DNA of 57,944 bases from Tieghemiomyces parasiticus (taxonomy: Eukaryota; Kickxellomycota; Dimargaritomycetes; Dimargaritales; Dimargaritaceae): positions 1 through 57,944 of the forward strand of contig JANBPT010000196.1 of NCBI GenBank assembly GCA_027575765.1. Direction: 5' to 3'. The notes below the pieces were generated by a model, which did not search any database, had not been told where the DNA came from, and saw nothing but the letters and a program-made list of their open reading frames with translations. Below are positions 22,765-31,646 of this stretch, in pieces (within the stretch, counting starts at the first letter, position 1; each line of letters starts with the position of its first letter). The position numbers and the translations under genes were made by a program.

Positions 22765-23488
22765 CCACCAGTGCGTAGTATTTGCAGTGCGTTTCCCCTT
22801 GAATTTCCGTTTCGATGGAGCCAAATGTTGCGCTTAACGAGCCGAGCCGTTTCATGTGCGTTTGTGTCAATGAACATACGGCAAAGTGAGAAACGTTAGC
22901 AGAATGCCAAAGGGTCGAGCCTATTAGTACGTGGTCTTCCAGCAGGCAGTAGCTATTCTATCTATTTCTTAGATGAGGCCCTCTGTCCAGCCGACCTACC
23001 GTTAGGGTGCCTCCCCTCCATTACATCGCATGGAGAGTGGCCCGAGTAGCTTGCTTTTGTCACATCTTAGACCTGCAATAACAGGGCCGGAAATAGCTTT
23101 ATGGACCTAGCGAGGAACAGCCTTTGTGCTGGCACTTCACCCACGGCTTCTGATCAGCAGCAGTAGTGGCCTTGTACTTTGCAGCCTTGGCAGGCGCCAG
23201 ACCACCACCACCATTATCCAGGGATTTTGCACACTGGAACCGCTCCGGAATCTTGCTGTTGGCCCGGAGACTCATAAGGACTATGGTGTAGTAATCCACA
23301 GGGGTTGAGAGTACGATATAAAAGTAAAGGAATATATGACAGTCTGTCGTTTATTGAGGCGGCCGGCGGACAGATGTTATATATCCATTCCGGCCTTGAA
23401 TTCCAACAGTTGACGCGAAGTGGCAGTAGTAATGAACAACTCATAGAAAAGCAGCAGGGAAAAACACAGCATGAAGGAGACGAGATTA
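22765..23488. repeat. dispersed repeat, copy A
   Basis: This about 0.72 kb segment is strongly similar, by eye roughly 85 percent, to 30916-31646 in the same orientation, with only small indels. Shared landmarks are ATGGAGCCAAATGTTGCGCT near 22815, CATTACATCGCATGGAGAGT near 23020 and CTTCACCCACGGCTTCTG near 23133. On the minus strand both copies keep a short frame ending at the same TAA. Its conserved carboxyl part contains LAPAKAAK, DQKPWVKCQHKG and a Gly run (in copy A, 23299-23099). Upstream in the minus direction both copies also keep the frame block SRPEWIYxI..AASINxRL. Similarity covers non-coding sequence too, so this is a recent duplication or mobile element rather than two ordinary paralogous genes. 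No terminal inverted repeats are obvious. Confidence 0.8.
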
Positions 23489-23881
23489 TGTAACCGAGGC
23501 GCCCCCCATGAAGCCTCCCAGGCAAAGAAAGCCGCCTCGCTTCCGAACCTGGCTTCCTGATGGAATGTGCCAACTTCCATCACTGCTTTCCCTTACCCTT
23601 TGAGAACCAGGAAGGCAGCAGCCTTCAGACTTTGAAGGAGAACTCGACTTGACTTGGATCCTAACCCTCACGGAGAAAGTCCCCAACTCAAACGCCTCAA
23701 GTTACACCATATGGTTTCGCGTCATCTTTTGAAGCCACACTTAATTAAAGACGGCGAATTGGCCATAAACGATGGATACGTCAAGTGTGTAATAAATACT
23801 GTTTATTTCTGGCCTGCTCGCCTACGACCCGCCCTCGGTCTTTCTCTAGTTGCTTCTCCCCTCGGGCGACACACCCCGTCA
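23489..23881. mobile_element. LTR-like element, copy A (393 bp)
   Basis: This segment starts TGTAACC and ends CCCGTCA (TG...CA ends, as in long terminal repeats). It matches 50739-51136 over its whole length with many substitutions. Near the 3' end it contains GTGTAATAAATACTG, which holds an AATAAA polyadenylation-type signal, as LTR R regions often do. It directly abuts the dispersed repeat copy A. Copy B of that repeat lacks it, so it may have inserted there. I see no clean target-site duplication (flanks GATTA and CCATA). No retrotransposon protein is recognisable next to it. Solo LTR is the likely reading; a non-autonomous element is the alternative. Confidence 0.6.
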
Positions 23882-25550
23882 CCATAGGTCCAGGATACAT
23901 TTTGACCAGGCCCTCTCTAGAATGGGGGCCGGACCTCGTAGAGATGGGTCTATTGTGTGTAACTCCGACATATGAAAATGCATAGTCCTAACCTACGGAC
24001 GTCTGATGCGAGGTGTGAGCTCTCATCAGACTTGTATACATCAGCAGCCACAAGCCCAATGACACCCAAAGTGAGTAAACTACCCACCATCCCCCACCAT
24101 GCGCAGCGTCCTGCGCAAGTGTGGTGAAATGATGGGGTGTCGAAAGTCCCATCTCCCGTTTTCTGGCAATCTTACGTCACCTACTTCTATACCCAACATA
24201 ATCATATTACTAATCCATTATCTTCCGTTGTGATAACTGGCCTCCGGAAGACATTCCCTCGTCTAAAAACTTTTTACGAAATTTTTCTTATCTTACAAAT
24301 ATTACTCACCGGAACCGGTACCACTTTCGGGTATCTTTCCCCTTTATTAAAAAGGCAAACCGACTGGCCCGATAAATAAAAGACCAAGTCCCAATTACAT
24401 GTTTGATAGTTACAAAACGATTAGTTCTTCACCCCATCTACTACCTTTATATCGAAGTGTCGCCTGTCTGCACCTTCAAAGTTAACATGTTCGTTTATTT
24501 TACAACATACTAAAAGCCCTTTACAAATCAAAACATTCAACCCCCCAAAAAACAATCTAGTACTTAATTTGCCTCGTCCTCCCGACACATCATCTATCCT
24601 TTTCCTCCCGACTATCCCCACCTACAACCACACCATCCCCCCACTATTCCGCTCAACAACCAAGATCCGCTCTCCCGCTATGTGGAACTCAACCCCCCCC
24701 TTCAAACCCGAACACCACAGGTGCAGGCTAGTGGATTATTGGGCACCACACTCCTCCCTCGGGCTGTATACTTCAACGCTTGGCTACAAACAAATCCGAC
24801 CCTTTGGATACCTTACTCCCAGAGAGTACCACCTTGGGACTTAGTATCACGACACCTCCCGGCCTCCCACTTGTTACCTCGCCCATGCCTTTTAATCAAA
24901 CAAATCCTGCCCCCTAAGAATTCTACTACAAAAAGTGCTAATTTACAAGTGATAAAGTGTTGTCGGTATCCAAAAGCCGACGTGCCACAAGACCCGGCAA
25001 GCCACCGCGGTGCCACACAGGAACAAGCACCACCCCCTTAGCGCCAACGATTGGCCACGGCAAATGTACCGAAAACCCTTCATGACTAACTACCGAGACC
25101 CAATTAAGACCCGACCTCCCACACATTTCCCGGCTATATAAGCCCACAAACCTAACTACTAAGGTCTTCACCTTAACTTTATCTATCTTGAACGTATCGC
25201 AATATACCACCCCTTGGGGTCTCGCATACCACAAGTATAAAATGGGGGATAGAGTACGAGAGATCCCATTGGGAAGTGTGATTGTGTTTATTTTCTTACT
25301 TTCCAAATATTTATAAAGCCTGGAGTTTCCCATGCTGGAGAGCCTCTAAATTAAAGAAAATAAAGTTTGCCTCACTCGGGACAACTAAAAAAGAGGTACC
25401 GATCGGGTAAAAAAAATCATAGAGAAACGAAGTATGCAAATCACATACGCAAGGCAGAGATAGGAGGAAGGATCTGTAAAGGGCGTGTGAGGCTGTGAAG
25501 TGAAAAGCATCCTAGCAAACGGTGGCGGAAATGAGAGGGGATGCCCTGTC
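23882..25550. other. AT-rich island without a recognised gene
   Basis: Between about 24130 and 25340 base composition shifts to visibly higher AT than the surrounding genes. Open frames on both strands are fragmentary: plus 24137-24379, plus 24682-25041, minus 25333-24938 and minus 24621-24421. Some fragments read like protein (plus, NHITNPLSSVVITGLRKTFP; minus, INEHVNFEGADRRHFDIKVV), but none can be assigned. A decayed mobile element next to the LTR-like copy is a reasonable but unproven reading. Confidence 0.4.
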
Positions 25551-26183
25551 TCAAAAGAGAACATACCTGCAGAAGAGCCCCACACCTGCAAAACAAGCGA
25601 CGCCCGCGCCGATTTTGCATGTCTCTTCAGGGTATTTACAGGCGGTAGCGACGGCAACGCAGGGGCAACATACTACAGCAGCAGCACCAATCGCTGTATT
25701 TTTGGCGCAGCATCGTACCTTTGGCCCACATTCTTCAGCAGTTCGGGCGGAGCAGCGACTACAGGCTTCCAAGTCCTCATTAATACACTCGGCACAGGCC
25801 TTGACACAGGCCTTGCCGGCGGGTAAGCCAGCCGCGCAGCCGGTGGGATGCTGGGGAGGACTGTCAGTGCTCATAAGCGGCATGGTTGTGTAAGTAGGGG
25901 GCCGCGTAGCAGAAGAGCTGGAGGACGAACCCTCCGGGGAAGATTTCTTAGGGTTCACTAATGCAGCAGGAAGTGGCTCGATATTGTCAGGACTAATTAC
26001 CGTGTCCATGGCGATATCGGCATTTGTTAGCAGCGGATCCTTTACCGAATCCTCCCGGGAAGCGCGTTCACCATCTTGATTATTGTTTACAGTCCTTGAA
26101 CCGGACCCGGATCCCAGGATTGGTTGGCCTTGCACCGTACTGAGCGCGAGGAGGATCAATGGGAAACCACGGATAGGCTGCAT
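25551..26183 (-). CDS. secreted cysteine-rich protein (16 Cys in the last 100 residues)
   Basis: The frame encodes 210 residues. The first 20 (MQPIRGFPLILLALSTVQGQ) form a signal peptide. A linker of about 90 residues, rich in Ser, Asp, Asn and Pro, has a run of six serines. The carboxyl 98 residues contain 16 cysteines in a pattern including a CC pair, a CCPC motif and closely spaced single cysteines among small residues (Ala, Gly, Val). I know no family with this pattern. Because the last coding bases read TGCAG|GTATGT, a strong 5' splice site, the true carboxyl end may be spliced to an exon below 25540. The ungapped reading just adds YVLF and stops. A TATAAATA sequence lies about 95 bases upstream. 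A secreted effector-like, wall or surface protein is plausible; function unknown. Confidence 0.65.
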   Translation of the reverse strand: MQPIRGFPLILLALSTVQGQPILGSGSGSRTVNNNQDGERASREDSVKDPLLTNADIAMDTVISPDNIEPLPAALVNPKKSSPEGSSSSSSATRPPTYTTMPLMSTDSPPQHPTGCAAGLPAGKACVKACAECINEDLEACSRCSARTAEECGPKVRCCAKNTAIGAAAVVCCPCVAVATACKYPEETCKIGAGVACFAGVGLFCRYVLF

Positions 26184-26277
26184 GGTCGAGAGTTGTTGGT
26201 GACGGTGAGAGGCGGACGTCGGCTGTAAAAGAGAGCGAGGGGCGGATAATTTTCAAACATCAAGGCGCCGCGGTGGA

Positions 26278-26285
26278 TATTTATA
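26278..26285 (-). promoter_or_regulatory. TATA-box candidate for the cysteine-rich protein gene
   Basis: The minus strand reads TATAAATA about 95 bases before the ATG at 26183, in an AT-rich patch between GC-richer flanks. Position and sequence suit a core promoter. No other element supports it. Confidence 0.4.
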
Positions 26286-28567
26286 ATAGAGCCGCCTAAG
26301 AGCATGAGGGGCATCGTCTGCTGGCCCAAGGGGAGGGGGCGGTGTCGGAACGGCAAGTGGACGAGGCAGGGCTGGGAAAAGGAGGGAAAGTGAGAGTCGG
26401 GCGGACGCGAGGCATGGTGGAACGAGGTAGGACAGGAAGGGGTCGGTCTAGGTCGTACCAGGTCGAGCCGCTCGACATACATAGCGGGTGAAAAAAGTCG
26501 GCAGTGCTCGCCTCTCGTTTCTCTCGGTATAATTGAGGCTCTAGTGCAACAATTCACACTCAAGGGACCAAGAAAACCTCAGCTTCCTTCGAAGACTTCG
26601 TTGTACATGCATCGGACAGGCCGGTGACACATCGGACAGGTCTCCAAACTGCGCTACCTTTTTTTTTCACCTACGCCGTAGATTATTTTTTTAGCAGAGA
26701 AAGCCAGGCCCGCCCGCCTGGGGTGCCAATAGCCCATGGCTCCCCTTTTTCCCCCTTTCCTTCCACTTTGCACAGCTCGCCAAATCCTCACAAGAACTTG
26801 GTAGTGACCACAGAAGACGTCAACCTGAAGTTACCATAAGGCAGTACCTGTAACCATAGCGGAATGGGACCTAAAGCCCCCTAAGCGGGGCCCGGGCGTT
26901 GAGACCGATGCCGTTAGCCGAAGCCCTTCGATGGCCCACATGAGGCGTCGCCCGTCGACTCACGATTTTTATTGCCTGCACGTAAATTGTAGTGAAATAA
27001 ACTCGGTACGTAGTAGGAATGGACCCATAGCACCAGTTGGCTGGGTATGGCTAGAAAGAGAGAAAAAACGAATCAAAAGGGGGAAAAGGATAAAAGAAAG
27101 ACCCGCGCGCAGCAAAGGGAGGGTGCAGGCGAAGGGTAAGCAGTGAGGGTGGAAGGCCCTAACCCCCATAATGATAGTGGTGTCCCCTTTTGGGGTGCTC
27201 CGCCTTTTGTTGCCCCAAAAGCAACTATCCAATATAGGGTCGGTCGGCCTTGCAGACCGCCCTTATTTCCCTATCTATTCTCTTTTCTTTTGTGCAGTTC
27301 TGCCGACTCTGTCCCGACCACCTCCAAGACTGGCCCCGCCCTGTCCTTCACTCCCAGCCTCCTTTGTCCTACGCACCTTCCCCTTCCATGGATAACTGTG
27401 CCAATAGCCATGTGTGTGGCATCGGAGACAGACGAATGACTACGTGGGTTTTGCACCAACCCGAAGGACATGGATAGGCACCTCAAGCTTCTCCTGGTGA
27501 GCTACAGCTTGCAAGTGGCCGGTGGCCTTTGGTGGTCAGACATCCTTGTTCAAGGCCACCCATAATAGCACTGATACTCAATACTGCTTCCTCCGTCTTT
27601 ATGTTTCTCCACTCCTCTGTCCATACTACATTACTATACTCTGTCTATTGAAATACACCTTAACCATATTTCTATTCCATGGCTTGCTTACCTGGGCTTG
27701 GCTTTTGTGGGCCAGTGGCCCGATAGACTAATGTTCTAGTTTTTACTCGATGTCATTACCGACCTAGACACACTTGAATTGGTGGATAACATATATGGCT
27801 GGCAAAACAGTCAGATTTGGGCAATGCATTCGACTTTAGTGCAGGCTGTGATAATCACAGCGCGGGTCTGAAGGTACTCTCAGGTCAATTGGCCGTCTTG
27901 ACCGGTAAGAACGCAATAGGGCTGTTGGTAGGTTGCCCAGGTTTCCACAGCACTCCACAGGGTCCATTGGACTGGCTGACGGGCCATATCTAGCCCGGCC
28001 AACCCTGGGGTGTGTGGTTTAGATCCACCCAGCTGCGTAGCACCCCTCACCTTTTCGCTCTGGCCACGCCTTGATTGATATAATGGATGCAAGGAGTCCT
28101 ACCGTCACGACTCTTCCAATTCCATGCCATCAAAATACCACCCTTGCCAGCCAACACTGTTGCCCAAGGCCCAACAAGGCTCTCCTCCCCCCTTACCTCT
28201 CCACTGAGGCGCACTGGGCCGCTAGCTACAGTATCCTCTACTTGTGTCCTGCTGGACCCTCCCCCCACCACCAACAGTTGTTTGTCACCCTGCTGATTTA
28301 CTTCCCGTTCCCTCACCACATGCCTTCTGGTGCAGTGTCTTTTAACCCCCCCTCCCCCCTCCAGCCTGTCCCCTCATTTGCAAATCCATATGCCTTTATC
28401 CCCACGACTTTCCTTGTCCCCATTTCCACAACGTCGTCGTATATACCTTGGACCCGGACCCACTTGCGCTAGTCAGCCACCACAACCACAGCCACCGTCA
28501 CTGTAGCTGCCACGCCTACCGCATTCCCCAACCACCACACCCCTATCTGTTTTGGGGCACCTCGCTT
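26286..28567. other. intergenic region between divergent genes
   Basis: This is the shared upstream side of the minus-strand cysteine-rich protein and the plus-strand RING protein. It holds pyrimidine-rich leader DNA from about 28100 to 28560 and a purine-rich patch near 27050-27130. No frame has a recognisable product. An upstream in-frame ATG at 28448 exists for the RING gene, but the 40 extra residues are His/Pro-rich and leader-like. Confidence 0.4.
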
Positions 28568-30364
28568 ATGAGCCGTTCAGGGCGACCGACCTCTGGAATC
28601 CCAGTACTAGCTGACCTCACTGCCTCCCCAAGTGATGATTTAGAAGTTACTCAGGAGCGGCCAGCCGCTGCGTTTAATGGCGACTTGGGGCGAGTACGGC
28701 CTCTCCGCCAAATGTCGTCCAGTGCGGCAGGCGGTGGGGTCATTGACCTGACTGCCGATGACGACGACGACAGCCAAGTGGTGGCTGAATCCTTCTGGGT
28801 ACGTGGCACGCCCCTTTTACGCCCGCCCCAATTCGACATGGATGAGGACGACCTCATTTTTGTGGCGGAGCACCGGCACCAACCTGATTTAGAAGGCCTC
28901 CGCCCTGTAACCCGCTCCTACTCCTCAGGAGCTGCATCCACCGCCACCTCTCGTCGGCCTGGTCAGCGATGGACCCCACCGTCATCAAGCCAACAGCAGC
29001 TGCAGCCGCCGCAGTTCGCTCGGGTTAGTGGGGGCAGTGGTGGTGGTGGCGCTGGTCCTCTGAGGCTTAACTACTGGCTGCGGCAGGGTAACGGCATCCG
29101 ACCCAATTCCATCATTGCGCGATCGTTGGAGCGACCAGACCACCACCCGCAGGACCTTTCCTACCAACCGCCCAATAACCACCACTCTACCCGTGCCCAC
29201 TCGGACCACACCATGCGCCAAACTACCCGGTCAGTTCGGTATCGAACACGTGCTGTAGCGGCCGACCGACCGCGGACGGCCGCCTCCGCCTTCACTTCGG
29301 CATCATCATTTCTGGACAATTTCTTCCGCCTCGGCCACAGCCCAGCACGGCCGTCCTCGCGCCGGGTTGCCCACGCGGGGCTGCTCGCTCGTGAGTTGCT
29401 ACCGATGGAATCAGAGGACGTAGATCCGGACTACGACCCTGATGCCCCGTATATTTCCGACGACCAGGAATTTGACCATGACAACCTGGGTCTCGACGAT
29501 GTGGATAGCCAAGGCGAAGACATGATGATGAACCCCCTGGACTTTGAAGGGGGGTTGAACCCGCTAGCCACCGCCGATGGTTCGTTCGCCCTATGGGATG
29601 GTCCCGAGGGTTACCCCCATGGGTACCCCACCGACTTGAACGGGGACCCATCACAAGGTCCGGATCACATCGCCAGCCATCAGGCTTACTCGGAATTTTT
29701 CAATTTGGTTTACCCGCCGCCACTGCCAGAGCTCCACGGTCATCAGCCGCGACGTGGTGGCCAGCACCAGCACCCACATGGGATGCCGCGCGGTAGCCGG
29801 ATCTTACTGAACTTGAGTGCCATCTTTGACCCCAACGCGCGACCCGAGGACATTGATCCGCGGTTGCGACCCGCCCAGCCGCGTTCCCCGCTGCCAGCCA
29901 TTAAACTTACGGTCGCCCAGCAGCGACTGGCCGAGAACAACCCGGTGTTTACCCGTACGGTGCCCGAGTTGGACCGCGAGGGTCTCCTAGCTAGTTGTAG
30001 CACGGTAAATGGGCCGGCTGACCTCCCGATGGCCGCGGCCACACCCGCCGCCTCATCGGCCTACGCGACGTCGTCGTTAGCTAATGGAAAAGGCCAGGCC
30101 AAACCAAGTGGCCCGCTGCCCCCCTCTACTACTACCATGGCCCCTCCCCCTCTTGACTCCACGATGATGACGGCTGATGCGGAGGCAGCGGCAGCTCACG
30201 TGATCGTATGCCCCAAGTGCGTGACGGTCATCCGTGACGTATTTGCCACGACCTGCGGCCACATTGTATGCACTGACTGCGCCGCTAACTTTGGAGAAAC
30301 CTTCTCCTGTCCAAGCTGCAAACGTCGGACGAAAAAGGCTACAATGTTCCGGCTGTTTATCTAG
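28568..30364 (+). CDS. RING-type E3 ubiquitin ligase with SUMO-interacting motifs (RNF4/Slx8-like)
   Basis: An intact frame of 598 residues from MSRSGRPTSGIPVL. The carboxyl end is a C3HC4 RING at about residues 548-584: CPKC, a ten-residue spacer, CGH, IVC, TDC, then CPSC. It is followed by a short basic stretch and the terminal FRLFI, which resembles the closing strand of RNF4. Near the amino end VIDLTADDDDD (about residues 58-68) is a textbook SUMO-interacting motif flanked by acidic residues. LIFV in an acidic setting (about 96-99) is a second candidate. Between lie roughly 450 disordered residues, with acidic Asp-rich and Pro/Gln/His-rich parts. The combination suggests a SUMO-targeted ubiquitin ligase acting in the nucleus in genome maintenance. 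That role is inference: the family is usually shorter, and the long linker is unusual. No intron is needed. Confidence 0.82.
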   Translation: MSRSGRPTSGIPVLADLTASPSDDLEVTQERPAAAFNGDLGRVRPLRQMSSSAAGGGVIDLTADDDDDSQVVAESFWVRGTPLLRPPQFDMDEDDLIFVAEHRHQPDLEGLRPVTRSYSSGAASTATSRRPGQRWTPPSSSQQQLQPPQFARVSGGSGGGGAGPLRLNYWLRQGNGIRPNSIIARSLERPDHHPQDLSYQPPNNHHSTRAHSDHTMRQTTRSVRYRTRAVAADRPRTAASAFTSASSFLDNFFRLGHSPARPSSRRVAHAGLLARELLPMESEDVDPDYDPDAPYISDDQEFDHDNLGLDDVDSQGEDMMMNPLDFEGGLNPLATADGSFALWDGPEGYPHGYPTDLNGDPSQGPDHIASHQAYSEFFNLVYPPPLPELHGHQPRRGGQHQHPHGMPRGSRILLNLSAIFDPNARPEDIDPRLRPAQPRSPLPAIKLTVAQQRLAENNPVFTRTVPELDREGLLASCSTVNGPADLPMAAATPAASSAYATSSLANGKGQAKPSGPLPPSTTTMAPPPLDSTMMTADAEAAAAHVIVCPKCVTVIRDVFATTCGHIVCTDCAANFGETFSCPSCKRRTKKATMFRLFI

Positions 30365-30915
30365 CGACGCATTGTCCCTCCTCTCTCCCTGTACCCTTGG
30401 GGGGTCAGCGCCACATGTGGCCTCGTTTGGTTATTTATTTATCGAAGCGCAGGGGCGTGTAAATGGTTGTATCCAAAGGCCCTGCGTCTACGACTTCCTT
30501 CGTCTTAGCCCTCCCCCCCGATTATCTGGCTCCGTGATTTATAGCACTAACAAACCCCTGACGATATGCGATGTGTAATATAAATGGCACTGAATTTTCG
30601 CGTTTGGCGAAACTTGACATCTCAAACAGAAGCGCTGCAGAAAATACCTAGAAGGGGGGATCCACAACGAAGAATCGAACGATATAAATCGTATTTGGAT
30701 TGGATGATTGCTCACCTCACAAAATACCTTGTTATCCCTTCATCATGGCGTCGACTTCTAAAACCTCCCCCATCCCATCCCGTCCACAGCACCGATCCGT
30801 GTTGTACGAGTCCCTAGTTAGCGATGCTATTACAAGGAGGGGCGGGCCACAAGGCAGGTATATTTATTTGAATTGACGGTCACGCTAGGCTTGACCTACC
30901 CCTTGCCTCACTAGC
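30365..30915. other. intergenic region with a possible orphan first exon
   Basis: Downstream of the RING gene a small frame at 30745-30876 starts MASTSKTSPIPSRPQHRSVL and stops 40 bases before the dispersed repeat copy B. It reads like the first exon of a gene, with GGCAG|GTATAT as a possible donor. No continuation is seen. Otherwise nothing is recognised. Confidence 0.35.
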
Positions 30916-31646
30916 GTCAACCACTGTGCAGTATTTGTAGCGCGTGTCCTATAAATTTGCGTTTCGATGGAGCCAAATGTTGCGCTTAACAAACCGAACC
31001 GTTTGCGTGTGCGTTTGCGTCAATGAACATACGGCAAAGTGAGAATGTTAGCAGAATGACCAAAGGTCGAGCCGATTAGCACATTGTCCCCCAGCAGATT
31101 GCGGTTATTCCGTCCATTTCTTAGATGAGGCTTCTCTGCCCAGCCGACTCACCTTTAAGGTGCCTCCCCTCCATTACATCGCATGGAGAGTGGCCCGAGT
31201 AGCTTGCTTTTGTTGCATCTTAGCCCTGCGATAACAGGGCCGGAAAGTGCTTTATGGATCTGGTGAGGAATAGCCTTTGTGCTGGCACTTCACCCATGGC
31301 TTCTGGTCAACAGTAGTAGTAGTCTTGCACTTTGCAGCCTTGGCAGGTGCCAGACTACCACCACCACCACCATCCTGGGACTTGGTACACTGGGACCACT
31401 CCGGAATCTCGCTGTTGGCTTGCAATCTCAAGAGGATGGTGGTGTGGTAAATACACGGGGGTTGAGAATACGATATAAAAGTAAAGGATTATATGGCAGT
31501 CTCTCGTTTATTGAGGCGGCCAGTGGATAGATACTATATATCCATTCCGGCCTTGACTTCCAACGGTTAATGTGAAGTGGCAGCAGTGATGAGTACATCA
31601 TAGGAAAAGCAGCAAGGAAAAGCCCAGCAGGAAAGAGACCAGAGGA
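30916..31646. repeat. dispersed repeat, copy B
   Basis: This is the second copy of the segment at 22765-23488, in the same orientation. It includes the block ATGGAGCCAAATGTTGCGCT near 30967, CATTACATCGCATGGAGAGT near 31171 and, on the minus strand, the frame ending DQKPWVKCQHKG and a stop at about 31256. Similarity to copy A fades just after GACCAGAGGA (31637-31646), exactly where the LTR-like element begins in copy A. Beyond this point the two loci share at most a few short words, such as CAGGATA. The minus-strand upstream region reads as a 115-codon frame here (31775-31428), part of which is open in copy A too. Confidence 0.8.

Noticed and set aside
23126..23308. Plus-strand frame in repeat copy A similar to one in copy B (31279-31530)
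   Set aside because: The similarity follows from DNA identity of the repeat. The minus-strand frame keeps its stop and composition better, so the plus-strand reading is likely a shadow.
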